Below the pieces are notes generated by a model that made no database searches, had not been told where the DNA came from, and saw only the letters and a list, made by a program, of their open reading frames with translations. Below, piece after piece: positions 47,590 to 57,576 of a DNA stretch of 64,000 bases. Each line of letters begins with the position of its first letter. The stretch's first letter is position 1. Both the position numbers and the translations under genes were made by a program. Source of the DNA: Methylobacterium sp. Leaf465. GTDB lineage: Bacteria > Pseudomonadota > Alphaproteobacteria > Rhizobiales > Beijerinckiaceae. Location: assembly GCF_001424705.1 (NCBI RefSeq), contig NZ_LMRA01000034.1, positions 245,988-309,987 on the forward strand, given 5' to 3'.

Positions 47590-48507
47590 ATGCTTTCTCA
47601 AGCTTCCCGTCATAACTTCGCCACTGCCCCCGGCCATCCGGCGGTCGACCCAGCCGTGGCGCGCTCCTCGCGTGCGCCGACGCCGCCGGGGCACGATGTT
47701 GGAAAGATCATGCACCTGGGCGCGGCGATCGAGACGGGGCAGACGAGCGACGGCCGCGTCGATGCACGCCGGACCCGCGCCCATGCGCGGGCGCGCAACC
47801 ACAGCAGCCACGTGCGCGCCCTGCGCCGGCTGATCCCCCTCGCCGCCGGAACCGCCGTCATCGCACTCGCGGTCGTGACCCTGTTCAATCCCTTCGGAGC
47901 CGGCCTCCCCGACGTGTCGGTGGGCCAGCTCAGCCTGTCGGGCAGCAAGGTGAAGATGGAGAATCCCCGCCTGTCCGGCTTTCGGAAGGGCGACCGGGGC
48001 TACGAGGTCACCGCCATCGCCGCTTTCCAGGACGTTCGCAAGCCGAGCGTGATCGAATTGCAGGCCATGAAGGGCCAGCTCAACACCGACGACAAGGGCG
48101 GCCTCGTCCACCTCGAAGCCGCCTCCGGCGTGTTCGATTCCGCGCGCGAATCCCTGAACCTCGACCGCGACATCCGGCTCTGGACGGACAAGGGGGAGGA
48201 GGTCCGCCTGAAGACGGCCGCCGTCGACTTCAAGGCCGGCAGCGTCCGGTCGAGCGAGACCGTCGCCGTCTCCATGCCGAGCGGCACCATCGTGGCCGAC
48301 ACCCTGGAGGTGATCGACAGCGGCCACGTCATCTCCTTCGTCGGCAACGTCCATACGGTCCTGCACGGTCGGGATCCGTCGGGAGGGGATCCGCAGGACA
48401 AGTCCGAGGCCGGGGCCGACAAGGCTGAGGTCGCCGGGCTGACCGACAAGCCGACGCGCATCCGGACCACGGCGGCCGAGCCCGAGGACGGGGAGCGCCG
48501 CCGGTGA
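47590..48507 (+). CDS. lptC: LPS export protein LptC
   Basis: About 305 residues. After a variable N-terminus comes RARNHSSHVRALRRLIPLAAG, a membrane helix (TAVIALAVVTLFNPFG) and a periplasmic LptC domain (MENPRLSGFRKGDRGYEVTA, LEAASGVFDSARESLNL). LptC anchors in the inner membrane and passes LPS to LptA. GGAGG is 4 bases before the ATG at 47590; a second plausible start is ATG 47710 after GGAAAGATC, which would shorten the cytoplasmic part. The stop overlaps lptA (GTGA). The C-terminal 50 residues are charged and variable. Confidence 0.88.
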   Translation: MLSQASRHNFATAPGHPAVDPAVARSSRAPTPPGHDVGKIMHLGAAIETGQTSDGRVDARRTRAHARARNHSSHVRALRRLIPLAAGTAVIALAVVTLFNPFGAGLPDVSVGQLSLSGSKVKMENPRLSGFRKGDRGYEVTAIAAFQDVRKPSVIELQAMKGQLNTDDKGGLVHLEAASGVFDSARESLNLDRDIRLWTDKGEEVRLKTAAVDFKAGSVRSSETVAVSMPSGTIVADTLEVIDSGHVISFVGNVHTVLHGRDPSGGDPQDKSEAGADKAEVAGLTDKPTRIRTTAAEPEDGERRR

Positions 48508-49273
48508 CGCGGCCCACGGTGAAGGACGTCGTCCCGCATCGGTGCCTGACGGCCCTCGTGCTCGCGCTGGCGAGCGTGATCGCGGCCGGGCCCGCCGCGG
48601 CACAGACGGCGCCCGCGGCCCCGCGCAAGGAGAAGGCCGCTTCGCCCCTGGGCAACCTCGGCGGCGGCGGCAAGGAGCCGATCAAGATCGACGCCGATCG
48701 TCTCGACGTGTTCGACCGCGAGAACAAGGCCGTCTTCGCCGGCAACGTCGTCGCCGTGCAGGGCGACAGCACGATCCGCTGCTCCAGCATGACGGTGCGC
48801 TACAAGCGCGGCAAGGACAAGAAAGAGCCAGCGGCGGGCGGCGAGCCGGCCAGCCAGGCGGAGCGGGCCGCCGGCCTGAACGAGAACGGCATCCAGCGCG
48901 TGGAATGTGCCGGCCCGGTGACCGTGGTGCAGAAGGACCAGATCGCCACCGGCGACAACGCCGTGTTCGATCAGGAGGCCAAGCGCATCGTGGTCACCGG
49001 CAACGTCATCCTGAGCCAGTGCCAGAACGTCACCCGCGGCTCCCGCCTCGTCTACGACATGAACACCGGCCGGGCGAACATGGACCCAGTGGCGGGCGGG
49101 CGCGTCTCCGCCCTCCTCGTGCCGCAGAAGGAGGACGGAGCCAAGGGCAAGGGCTGCACGCCGGCGTCCATCGCCGGACGCGCGGCCAAGCCGCCGGCCG
49201 ACAAGCCCGCAGCGGACAAGCCCACCGAAGCCTCCGCCGAGAAGCCTGCCGGCAAGACCCGGGCCCAGACGAA

Positions 49274-49277
<4 letters not shown>
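48504..49277 (+). CDS. lptA: Periplasmic LPS transport protein LptA
   Basis: A 257-residue protein with a signal peptide (LTALVLALASVIAAGPAAAQ) and an OstA-like jellyroll (IKIDADRLDVFDRENKAVF, AGNVVAVQGDSTIRC, then VVTGNVILSQCQNVTRGSRL). It bridges LptC and LptD in the Lpt filament. The tail is Lys/Pro/Ala-rich with repeated ADKP. It starts with GTG overlapping lptC and its stop overlaps the TTG start of lptB. Confidence 0.93.
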
Positions 49278-50149
<872 letters not shown>

Positions 50150-50517
50150 GGGCCGGTCTCGTCCGAACCCTGCAGCGTCAGCTCTGCATCCGGGTCACAG
50201 CCCACGGATTTTTTCAGCCGGCGTCCAGTACGATCCGAACCGCACGCCAATGGTGCAATGCGGGAATTTCGGCTGATTTTCCAAGCTTTTGTTAGCGTCC
50301 AAGATGCGACGCAGGGGTCTCCGCTGGAGTACTCGCCCCCGTGCTGCTTTCATGGCCTGCTCAATTTGCGTGCAAGCCCGGTCCGCCACGCTTTGACGCG
50401 GGATCGGGTTGGCGTTAGACCTGGGGGCAGACGACAGAAAGCAAGATTTGTGCCGAGGGTCGGTTCACGGCGACGTGGGCCGCTGATCCGAGGTGCGACT
50501 CACCCGGGGCGACAACC
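50150..50517. promoter_or_regulatory. 368-bp region with a sigma70-like promoter for rpoN
   Basis: Besides the lptB terminator, TTGACG (50393-50398) with TAGACC 17 bases on (50416-50421) is a plausible promoter for rpoN. No gene is seen. Confidence 0.45.
50188..50214 (+). terminator. Rho-independent terminator after lptB
   Basis: ATCCGGG pairs with CCCACGGAT (one bulged A) around a short loop, followed by six T, 39 bp after the lptB stop. It would separate lptCAB from rpoN. Confidence 0.7.
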
Positions 50518-52080
50518 ATGAGTCTGCTGCAACGGCTGGAAATGCGCCAGGGCCAAGCCCTGGTGATGACACCTCAGCTTCTCCAGGCGATCAAGCTCCT
50601 CCAGCTCTCCCAGCTCGACCTCGCCGCCTACGTCGATGCCGAACTCGAGCGCAATCCGTTGCTGGAGCGCGCCGACGGCGAGAGCGAGATCGAACGCGCG
50701 CCGGCCGAGACACCTTCCGAATCCTCGGTCGATCGCGACGGGGACGGCGAGGGGGGCGATTACGACGGGAGCGACGAGCCCTGGATCGCCACCACGCTGA
50801 CGGCGAGCGGCGCCGACATGGAGAGCGCCCTCGACACGCGCCTCGACAACGTGTTCTCGGACGAGAACCCGACCCATGCCCGCGAGGCGGCTTCCGGGGA
50901 CATGCTCTCGCTGACGCCGGCGCCCTACGGCAATACCGGTGGCAGCTTCGACGGCGAGGCCCCGGACTTCGAGGCGAGCCTCACCGCCGAGGTTTCCCTG
51001 CGCGAGCATCTCGGCGCCCAGCTCGACCTCGCCACCCGCGATCCCCTGGACCGGCTGATCGGCGGCTTCCTCATCGATGCCGTCGACGATGCCGGTTACC
51101 TGCGCGAATCGATCGACGCGGTGGCCGAGCGCCTCGGCGCCTCCCTCGACCGGGTCGCCCGGGTGCTGAAGCTTGTCCAGAGCTTCGAGCCCGCCGGCAT
51201 CGCCGCGCGCGACCTCGCCGAGTGCCTCGCCCTGCAGCTGCGCGACCGAGACCGGTTCGATCCGGCCATGCAGGCCCTGGTGTCGCGCCTCGACCTCGTG
51301 GCCAAGCGCGATTTCGCGGCGCTGCGCCGGCTCTGCGGCGTCGACGACGAGGATCTCGTCGACATGCTGGCCGAGCTGCGCCGGCTCGATCCGAAACCCG
51401 GCCGCGCCTTCGGAACCCGTGCCGTCGAGGTGCTGATCCCCGACGTGTTCGTGCGCGCGGCGCCCGACGGCTCGTGGCTGGTGGAGCTCAACGCCGAGGC
51501 CCTGCCGCGGGTGCTGGTCAACCAGAGCTACTATGCCCGCGTCTCCCGCGGCGCGGCGGCCGAGGGCGACAAGGCCTTCCTGTCGGAATGCCTGCAGACC
51601 GCCAACTGGCTCACCCGCAGCCTGGAGCAGCGGGCCCGCACCATCCTCAAGGTCGCCTCCGAGATCGTGCGCCAGCAGGACGCCTTCTTCCTGCACGGCG
51701 TCGCTCACCTGCGCCCGCTCAACCTGAAGACCGTGGCCGAGGCGATCGGCATGCATGAATCCACCGTCTCGCGGGTCACCTCGAACAAGTCGATCGGCAC
51801 CAGCCGCGGCACGCTGGAGATGAAGTACTTCTTCACCGCCGCGATCCCGGGCGCCGCCGGCACCGCCTCGCATTCGTCCGAGGCCGTCCGCCACCGCATC
51901 AAGCAGCTCGTCGACGGCGAGGCGCCGAGCGACGTGCTCTCCGACGACGCCCTGGTGCAGCGCCTGCGTGACGAGGGCATCGACATCGCACGCCGCACCG
52001 TCGCCAAGTATCGGGAATCCCTGCGCATTCCCTCCTCGATCGAGCGCCGTCGCGAGCATTTCGCCTATGCGGGGCGGTGA
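50518..52080 (+). CDS. rpoN: RNA polymerase sigma-54 factor
   Basis: A 520-residue sigma54. Region I opens LLQRLEMRQGQALVMTPQLLQ, the core-binding domain is in the middle, the helix-turn-helix is LKTVAEAIGMHESTVSRVTS, and the RpoN box ARRTVAKYRE lies at about residues 491-500. It directs activator-dependent transcription from -24/-12 promoters. The acidic stretch near 70-90 (region II) is typical. Followed by hpf and ptsN, the usual proteobacterial order. Confidence 0.97.
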   Translation: MSLLQRLEMRQGQALVMTPQLLQAIKLLQLSQLDLAAYVDAELERNPLLERADGESEIERAPAETPSESSVDRDGDGEGGDYDGSDEPWIATTLTASGADMESALDTRLDNVFSDENPTHAREAASGDMLSLTPAPYGNTGGSFDGEAPDFEASLTAEVSLREHLGAQLDLATRDPLDRLIGGFLIDAVDDAGYLRESIDAVAERLGASLDRVARVLKLVQSFEPAGIAARDLAECLALQLRDRDRFDPAMQALVSRLDLVAKRDFAALRRLCGVDDEDLVDMLAELRRLDPKPGRAFGTRAVEVLIPDVFVRAAPDGSWLVELNAEALPRVLVNQSYYARVSRGAAAEGDKAFLSECLQTANWLTRSLEQRARTILKVASEIVRQQDAFFLHGVAHLRPLNLKTVAEAIGMHESTVSRVTSNKSIGTSRGTLEMKYFFTAAIPGAAGTASHSSEAVRHRIKQLVDGEAPSDVLSDDALVQRLRDEGIDIARRTVAKYRESLRIPSSIERRREHFAYAGR

Positions 52081-52238
52081 GACCCCTCGGCGGGGCGTCC
52101 CCTTCGGCGACGAACGGGGCGGGCCGGCAAGATCCACAGCGGCCCGCCTTCCGCAGCCCCAGGGGCTCGCGCGAGGCCAGGGGCCGGGCTGCGAATGACG
52201 GATCGGCGGCCGGGACAAGGCCTCGGCCCGGCCTCGCG

Positions 52239-52267
52239 TTGACTTCTCCGAGAGAGGCTCCTTAACT
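52239..52267 (+). promoter_or_regulatory. Putative sigma70-type promoter for hpf-ptsN
   Basis: TTGACT and TTAACT are separated by exactly 17 bases, 50 bp before the hpf start, in the gap after rpoN. Match judged by eye. Confidence 0.5.
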
Positions 52268-52316
52268 CAGGTTGCGCCTTACCCAGGGCGTGTCCACAAC
52301 GAAAATCGGAGGGATC

Positions 52317-52928
52317 ATGGGGTCATTGCGCGTGACGGGCCACGGCCTGGACCTTGGCGAAGCCCTTCGGGGGCGGGTCGAGGAGCGAATGGCTGCCACG
52401 CTCTCGAAATATCTCGACAGCCACATGAGCGGGACCTGCTCCGGCCACGTCACCCTCCGGCGGGACGGGACCGCCTACCGCACCGATTGCGTGCTCCACC
52501 TCGTCTCCGGCCTGACCCTGGAGGCCTCCGGCGCCGCCCACGACGCCCATGCGAGCTTCGAGCAGACGGCGGACCGCCTGGAAAAGCGCCTTCGGCGCTA
52601 CAAGCACAGGCTGAAGGACCATGGCGCGGCCGGCCATGACGGCGCGACGGTGCAAGCGGCCTACGCGGTGTTCGCCGCCCCGAGCGAGGCCGACGCCATC
52701 GACCTCGACGAGGATGGCGACGACGGGGAGGCGGCGCATCCGCCGGTGGTGGCGGAGAGCACCAAGACCCTGAAGCGCCACTCGGTCAGCGAGGCGGTCA
52801 CCGCCCTCGACCTCACGGGCGCGCCGGTCATCGTGTTCGTTCACGCTGGCACCGGACGCATCAACGTCGTATACCGCCGCACGGACGGGGCCATCGGCTG
52901 GGTCGATCCGGCCGAGACAGCCTCGTAG
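52317..52928 (+). CDS. hpf: Long-form ribosome hibernation promoting factor
   Basis: A 203-residue protein. The N-terminal S30AE/YfiA domain (LRVTGHGLDLGEALRGRVEER to ADRLEKRLRRYKHRLKDH) binds the ribosomal A/P sites. A linker leads to the C-terminal dimerisation domain (KRHSVSEAVTALDLTG, then INVVYRRTDGAIGWVDP), which pairs 70S ribosomes into 100S. The ATG has CGGAGGGATC directly before it. Confidence 0.95.
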   Translation: MGSLRVTGHGLDLGEALRGRVEERMAATLSKYLDSHMSGTCSGHVTLRRDGTAYRTDCVLHLVSGLTLEASGAAHDAHASFEQTADRLEKRLRRYKHRLKDHGAAGHDGATVQAAYAVFAAPSEADAIDLDEDGDDGEAAHPPVVAESTKTLKRHSVSEAVTALDLTGAPVIVFVHAGTGRINVVYRRTDGAIGWVDPAETAS

Positions 52929-53046
52929 GCGCGGGTCGGGAACAGAGCCTGAACCCGCTCGATTGAGTTCAAGGGCCGCCTGGGTGGCCCGACCTTTCAT
53001 GGAGTGGCGGCCGGATCGGCCGCCGCCGACGGGGCGACGGTCCTTC

Positions 53047-53514
53047 ATGCCAGTGCTGGAATTCCTCTCTCCGGATTCCGTGGTGCCGTCCCTGCGTGTC
53101 CGCGCCAAGAAATCGATGCTGCAGGAGCTCAGCGCGCACGCGGTGCGTCAGCTTCCGGCCCTGGACGAGCGCGAGGTGTTCGAGACCCTGCTGCAGCGCG
53201 AGCGCCTGGGGTCCACCGGCATCGGCGACGGCGTCGCCATCCCGCATGGCAAGCTGCCCGGCCTCGACCGGCTGTTCGGCCTCGTCGCCCGGCTGGAGAA
53301 GCCGGTGGATTTCGATGCCCTCGACGGCCAACCCGTCGACATCGCCTTCCTGCTCCTGGCCCCCGAGGGCGCCGGTGCCGACCACCTGAAGGCCCTGGCC
53401 CAGGTCGCACGCCTTCTGCGCGAGCCCGGCATCCTCGAGCGCATCCGCGCCGCCCGCGACGCCAGTGCCCTCTACGCGCTGCTCACTCACACCTCGGCCT
53501 CGCAGGCCGCATGA
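53047..53514 (+). CDS. ptsN: PTS nitrogen-regulatory EIIA protein PtsN
   Basis: A 155-residue EIIA-Ntr. The phosphorylated His is His67 in GDGVAIPHGKL; LLSPDxV-like LEFLSPDSVVPSL opens the domain. Part of the PTS-Ntr chain with EI-Ntr and NPr, which affects K+ and nitrogen regulation. The ribosome binding site is weak. Its TGA overlaps the next gene's ATG (ATGA). Confidence 0.95.
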   Translation: MPVLEFLSPDSVVPSLRVRAKKSMLQELSAHAVRQLPALDEREVFETLLQRERLGSTGIGDGVAIPHGKLPGLDRLFGLVARLEKPVDFDALDGQPVDIAFLLLAPEGAGADHLKALAQVARLLREPGILERIRAARDASALYALLTHTSASQAA

Positions 53515-53855
53515 TCATGCGAATCCTGCCCTGCGCGCCCGTGGTGGTCGCGCTCCTGCTCGCCGCCGCGCCTGCCCGCGCACAACAGCGTGGCGCCACC
53601 GATACCGCTTGCGCCCGCGATGTCCTCGTGGCGAATTCCATGCAGCGACAGGCGATCGACCAGCTAGAACAGGCCGGCAGCGAGGCGGCCGACCAGTGTC
53701 GCGTCTGGCGCCGGCACGTGGAGACCATGCGCCGAGTGGCCAGCGTCTATGGCCGCTGCCTCTCGGGGGCCGAGCGCACGGATCGTCTCAACCAGGTCCA
53801 GATATCCGAGAAGGAATTCGCCGGGATGATCCGGAGCCAGTGCAAGGGGCTGTGA
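53511..53855 (+). CDS. Small exported four-cysteine protein
   Basis: A 114-residue protein with a signal peptide (LPCAPVVVALLLAAAPARAQ) and a mature part of about 90 residues with four cysteines (TACARD, DQCRVW, YGRCLS, SQCKGL), probably two disulfides. It is overlapped with ptsN and thus cotranslated. No family recognised. Confidence 0.8.
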   Translation: MIMRILPCAPVVVALLLAAAPARAQQRGATDTACARDVLVANSMQRQAIDQLEQAGSEAADQCRVWRRHVETMRRVASVYGRCLSGAERTDRLNQVQISEKEFAGMIRSQCKGL

Positions 53856-53882
53856 GGCCTCGGGCTCCAGGCGGGGCTCGAC

Positions 53883-54704
53883 CTATTCCTGCCCGCGCAG
53901 CAGCAGCGGTTCGGCGACCATCTTGATCGGCTTGCCGCGTCCGATCAGGATGGCGGCCCGTGAACGCTCCGGATCGTGCTCGAAGCGGGTCCGGACCCAG
54001 GCTACGAGGAATTTCAGGTATTCCGAGGCGAGCAGCTTGGCGGAGGAGGGGTGATGCCACCAGCGGTCAGCATCGAAGCCCTCCGCGATCACCGGATGGG
54101 GCACGACGCGGTCGGCACCCATGAGGGCGTGGTCGAGTTCCACCATCGTGCGGGGCATGTGGTAGTTCGAGGTCACCACCGTCACCGTGCTGAAGCGGTG
54201 CTGGCGCATCCAGCGCCGGGTCTCTATGGCGTTGCCGATGGTGTTGCGCGCCCGATAGTCGAGGTCGACGCAGCAGTCGATCCAGTGCCGCTGCGTCGGG
54301 TTGAGGCGGGCGATCTCGTCGCGACTGGTGCGCTCGTTGACGCCGGTGATCAGCAGGCGCCGGCCATAGCCGTTGGCCAGGAGGTCGATGGCGTCGCCGA
54401 TGCGCTGCGCCCCGCCCGTGAGCGCCACGATGCCGTCGGCCCGACCCTGCGGCACGCGCTCGTCCCGCTCCAGGCAGGCCACGAAGGTCAGGAAGCCGCA
54501 GAAGAGTGCGACGGCGCCGGTGGCCGCGAGACCGAGGGTGGCCTTGGCGGTCGGGCCGAGCCCACTTCGTGCCCTGGTTCCAGGAGCGGCCGAATCTGGC
54601 TGCCGGCGTGCCGGGGCGGGCGCGCGGGATGCGGCGTCGGTCCAGGCCCATCCGAAAGCCTCGGAGGGCCTCATGGTGCCGCTGGCTGACATCCGCCTCG
54701 TCAT
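53883..54704 (-). CDS. YdcF/SanA-like DUF218 membrane protein
   Basis: A 273-residue protein with one membrane helix (TLGLAATGAVALFCGFLTFVAC, about 56-77) and a DUF218 domain: DGIVALTGGAQRIGDAIDLL, LLITGVNERTSRDEI, TIGNAIETRRWM and TVVTSNYHMPRTMVELDHAL. The family includes ElyC and SanA, linked to envelope or peptidoglycan integrity. Several ATGs are possible; the first at 54704 follows CTGGGGGA, and 54674 is an alternative. Confidence 0.85.
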   Translation of the reverse strand: MTRRMSASGTMRPSEAFGWAWTDAASRAPAPARRQPDSAAPGTRARSGLGPTAKATLGLAATGAVALFCGFLTFVACLERDERVPQGRADGIVALTGGAQRIGDAIDLLANGYGRRLLITGVNERTSRDEIARLNPTQRHWIDCCVDLDYRARNTIGNAIETRRWMRQHRFSTVTVVTSNYHMPRTMVELDHALMGADRVVPHPVIAEGFDADRWWHHPSSAKLLASEYLKFLVAWVRTRFEHDPERSRAAILIGRGKPIKMVAEPLLLRGQE

Positions 54705-54834
54705 TCCCCCAGAGAGTAGCCCCGATTGGGGCGTTCACGAGGCAAGTATCTCCGCCCGGAAAGGTTCATGGAGGGTTAACGGGATCGTCGGCTTCGGTGA
54801 CAGGGCGCGCGCGCCTGTCGCCGGCCCACGCCCC

Positions 54835-55851
54835 TCAGGCCAGGAACCGTCGCACGGTGAGACGCGAGACGATACCGGTCACCACCGATGCGATCACGCC
54901 GATGAGGAGCACGGCGGCGTAGCCGCGCCAGCCGATATGGAAGGTGCCGAACAGGGCCTCGATCTCCTCGCCGGCCGGGCCGGAGCGCCAGTTGCGCGCC
55001 ACCAGCCCGGCCAGCGCGAAGGCCGCGATGGCCGCCCCCGAGCCGATGATGCCGCCGCGCAGGCCGAGGCCGAAGAACCGGCGCTGGAAGGCCCGGGCGA
55101 TGAAGTCGTCGTTGGCGCCGACGAAGTGCAGGACCTCCACCACCTCCCGGTTGCCCGCCATGGCGCCGCGGGTCGCGAAGACCACGGCGAGGCCCGTCGC
55201 CACCAGCACCAGCAGGACGATGCCGATCCCGACGCCCACGAAGGTGTTGGCCGCCGTGGAGAGCCGGCGCAGCCAGAGGGCGTGGTCGTCGAGGCTCGCC
55301 ACCCCGGGCAGCGCCTCGCTGAGGGAACTGCGCAGCGGCTTGAGGTCCGGGGACGTCTCGGCGAGCTTCAGGGTCACGAGCCGTGGCACCGGCAGGTCCG
55401 AGAGGTCGAGGCCGCTGCCGAGCCAGGGCTCGAGCAGCCGCTCGGCATCGGCCTTCGAGAACACCCGCACGGCGGCGATGCCGGGGGTGGCCTTGGCGAG
55501 GCCCTCGGCGCGGGCGACGTCGGCATCGATGTCGCGCCCGGGGCTCGGACGCACCTGGATCGTCACCTCCTGGGCCACCGTGTCCTGCCATTGGACGGCG
55601 CTGGAGGCCACGATCTCGGCCGCTCCCGCGCAGAGCGCGGCGAGGAAGGTCAGGATCGCGATGACGGCGGCCAGGGCCCGGCTCGCCGCCGAGTCGGTCG
55701 GCACCAGGGGAGCATTGCGGCGCAGGGTCGGGGGCAGGGGGGCGGTCCGCGATTCGGGCGGCGCCGGCGGCTTCACCGGTGGCCGGTCGTCGGTGCGGGG
55801 CGGCGCACGGTGCGCCGGCGCGGGGGGCGGAGTGTCGGTCTCGTCCATCAT
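54835..55851 (-). CDS. ftsX: Cell-division ABC transporter permease FtsX
   Basis: A 338-residue protein: a Pro-rich cytoplasmic N-terminus (about 60 residues), four membrane helices (one near 65-85, three in the C-terminal third), and a periplasmic loop between the first and second. Motifs such as FSKADAERLLEPWLG and DHALWLRRLS are FtsX-like. With FtsE it couples septal constriction to peptidoglycan amidase activation. The ATG overlaps the ftsE stop. Confidence 0.92.
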   Translation of the reverse strand: MMDETDTPPPAPAHRAPPRTDDRPPVKPPAPPESRTAPLPPTLRRNAPLVPTDSAASRALAAVIAILTFLAALCAGAAEIVASSAVQWQDTVAQEVTIQVRPSPGRDIDADVARAEGLAKATPGIAAVRVFSKADAERLLEPWLGSGLDLSDLPVPRLVTLKLAETSPDLKPLRSSLSEALPGVASLDDHALWLRRLSTAANTFVGVGIGIVLLVLVATGLAVVFATRGAMAGNREVVEVLHFVGANDDFIARAFQRRFFGLGLRGGIIGSGAAIAAFALAGLVARNWRSGPAGEEIEALFGTFHIGWRGYAAVLLIGVIASVVTGIVSRLTVRRFLA

Positions 55852-56558
55852 GCCTCGACCGTCAGGCGCCCTTCGCCGAGGACGAAGCGCCGGGCATCGA
55901 CGAGGTCCATCAGGGCGAAGTCGTGGGTGGCGATGAGCACCGAGGTGCCCAGCCGGTTGAGCTCGATGAACAATCGCAGAAGGCGGCGGCCGAGGCCGGG
56001 GTCGACGTTGCCCGTGGGCTCATCGGCCAGGAGCAGTTCCGGCCGGGCGATGAGCGCCCGGGCGATGGCGGCCCGCTGCTTCTCTCCGCCCGACAGCAGG
56101 GGCGGCAGCACGTGCATGCGCTCGCCGAGACCGACCCAGCGCAGGAGCTCCACGACCTCGGCCCGGTAACTCGTTTCCGAGCGCCCCTGGACACGCAGGG
56201 GCAGCGCGACGTTCTCGTAGGTGGTGAGGTGGTCGAGAAGGCGGAAATCCTGGAAGACCACGCCCATGCGCCGCCGCAGGCCGGTCAGCGCCTCGCTGGA
56301 GATGTCGCTGACCTCCTCGCCGAAGACCGAGACGAGGCCGCGGGTGGGGCGCACCGACAGGAGGATCAGGCGCAGCAGGGTGGTCTTGCCCGCACCGGAC
56401 GGCCCCGTGAGGAACTGGAACGAGCGCGGCGCGATCTGGAAGCTGACATCGCTCAGCACCTCCGGCCCGAGACCGTAGCGCATGCCGACGCTCTCGAACT
56501 GGACCACCGGCTCCTCGGCTCCGGAGAGGAGCGACTTCGTGTTCACCCGATCCGCCAC
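55848..56558 (-). CDS. ftsE: Cell-division ABC transporter ATPase FtsE
   Basis: A 236-residue ATPase: Walker A GPSGAGKTTLLRLI, signature LSGGEKQRAAIARALI, Walker B LLLADEPTGNVDP. The pairing with ftsX identifies it. The GTG start at 56558 has GGGGGG immediately upstream; the frame is open to 56669 but those residues are unlike FtsE. A further GTG at 56546 is possible. Confidence 0.92.
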   Translation of the reverse strand: MADRVNTKSLLSGAEEPVVQFESVGMRYGLGPEVLSDVSFQIAPRSFQFLTGPSGAGKTTLLRLILLSVRPTRGLVSVFGEEVSDISSEALTGLRRRMGVVFQDFRLLDHLTTYENVALPLRVQGRSETSYRAEVVELLRWVGLGERMHVLPPLLSGGEKQRAAIARALIARPELLLADEPTGNVDPGLGRRLLRLFIELNRLGTSVLIATHDFALMDLVDARRFVLGEGRLTVEA

Positions 56559-56656
56559 GATCCCCCCAAGGTCCTGCCTAACCGAGGTCCTGCCTGACCA
56601 AGCCTGCCCAACACAGTCGGCCCTTTTGCGACGGCCCCGCGCATCCCGGTTATAGG

Positions 56657-56675
56657 CCGTCCGCTTCACGGACGG
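56657..56675. promoter_or_regulatory. Perfect 7-bp hairpin between ftsE and the zinc-ribbon gene
   Basis: CCGTCCG-CTTCA-CGGACGG, overlapping on the right with GGTTAACC, itself a palindrome. No T-run. Lies in the divergent 200-bp gap and may be an operator or 5' leader structure. Confidence 0.4.
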
Positions 56676-56757
56676 TTAACCGTGTTGGCGGAGAACCGTT
56701 TGAGTCTTTTTGCCCCCGTCGGCAACCGTCCATCGAGATCTGAGGCCCACGGACGCC

Positions 56758-57564
56758 ATGCTGATCGTTTGCCCGTCCTGTGCCAGCGAGTACGAGATCG
56801 ACGTGGACCGCGTCGGCGCGGATGGGCGCTCGGTGCGCTGCGCGGCCTGCCGCGAGACCTGGTTCATCTCCCCCGACGACGTCTCCGCCGCCCTCGAGGC
56901 CGAGATGACCGCCGCCATGATGGCCGCCTCCGAGCTCGGCCCCGCCGCGGCGCAGAGCCGCGCCTCGGCCCAAGCCGATCTCGATGCCTGGGAATCGGCC
57001 CTGGCCGCCGAACCCGAGCCCGTTCCATCGCCGCCCGAGACGCCGCGCCCGCGGGCGCGGGCCAAGCCCGTGAAGCCGAAGCACACGGGCTTCCCCCTGG
57101 CCTCGCCTGGGGCCGCCCTCGGGCTCGCCGTGGTGGGCGGACTCGGCCTCGCCGTTCTCGGACGCGCCACGGTGGTGCGGGCGATGCCCCAGAGCGCCGG
57201 GCTCTATGCCCGCGTCGGTTTCCCGGTGAACCTGCGCGGCGTCGAATTCCGCGACGTCGTGGCGTTCCAGAGCCCGGGAGAGGGCGCGCAGGGCCAACTC
57301 GTGGTGGAGGGCGATCTCGTCGGTGTCGCCGCCGAGGCCACGGTGCCGCCGATCGAGGTGGAGGTCCGGGACGGCCGTGACCAGCCGCTCTATCGCTGGC
57401 GCATCGCGCCCCCGCGCACGGCGCTCGAGAAGAGCGAGACCGCGCGCTTTCGCGCGAGCCTGTCGGCGCCGCCGGCGCAGGGCCGCTCGGTCCGCGTGCA
57501 TTTTGCCGCCGCCGAGGCGGGCGAGACCATGCCGAAGGCCGGTGCCAGCGCTCCGGCCCCGTGA
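56758..57564 (+). CDS. MJ0042-type zinc-ribbon membrane protein
   Basis: A 268-residue protein. The N-terminal zinc ribbon (Cys5, Cys8, Cys28, Cys31; CPSC and CAAC) is of the MJ0042 family. An Ala/Pro-rich linker, one membrane helix (LGLAVVGGLGLAVLG, about 121-135) and a periplasmic beta domain follow (VVFQ-type strands, EKSETARFRASLSAPP). Related proteins occur near cell-division genes in Alphaproteobacteria, which fits its divergent position to ftsEX, but the role is unknown. Confidence 0.88.
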   Translation: MLIVCPSCASEYEIDVDRVGADGRSVRCAACRETWFISPDDVSAALEAEMTAAMMAASELGPAAAQSRASAQADLDAWESALAAEPEPVPSPPETPRPRARAKPVKPKHTGFPLASPGAALGLAVVGGLGLAVLGRATVVRAMPQSAGLYARVGFPVNLRGVEFRDVVAFQSPGEGAQGQLVVEGDLVGVAAEATVPPIEVEVRDGRDQPLYRWRIAPPRTALEKSETARFRASLSAPPAQGRSVRVHFAAAEAGETMPKAGASAPAP

Positions 57565-57576
57565 TAAGGAACGCGG

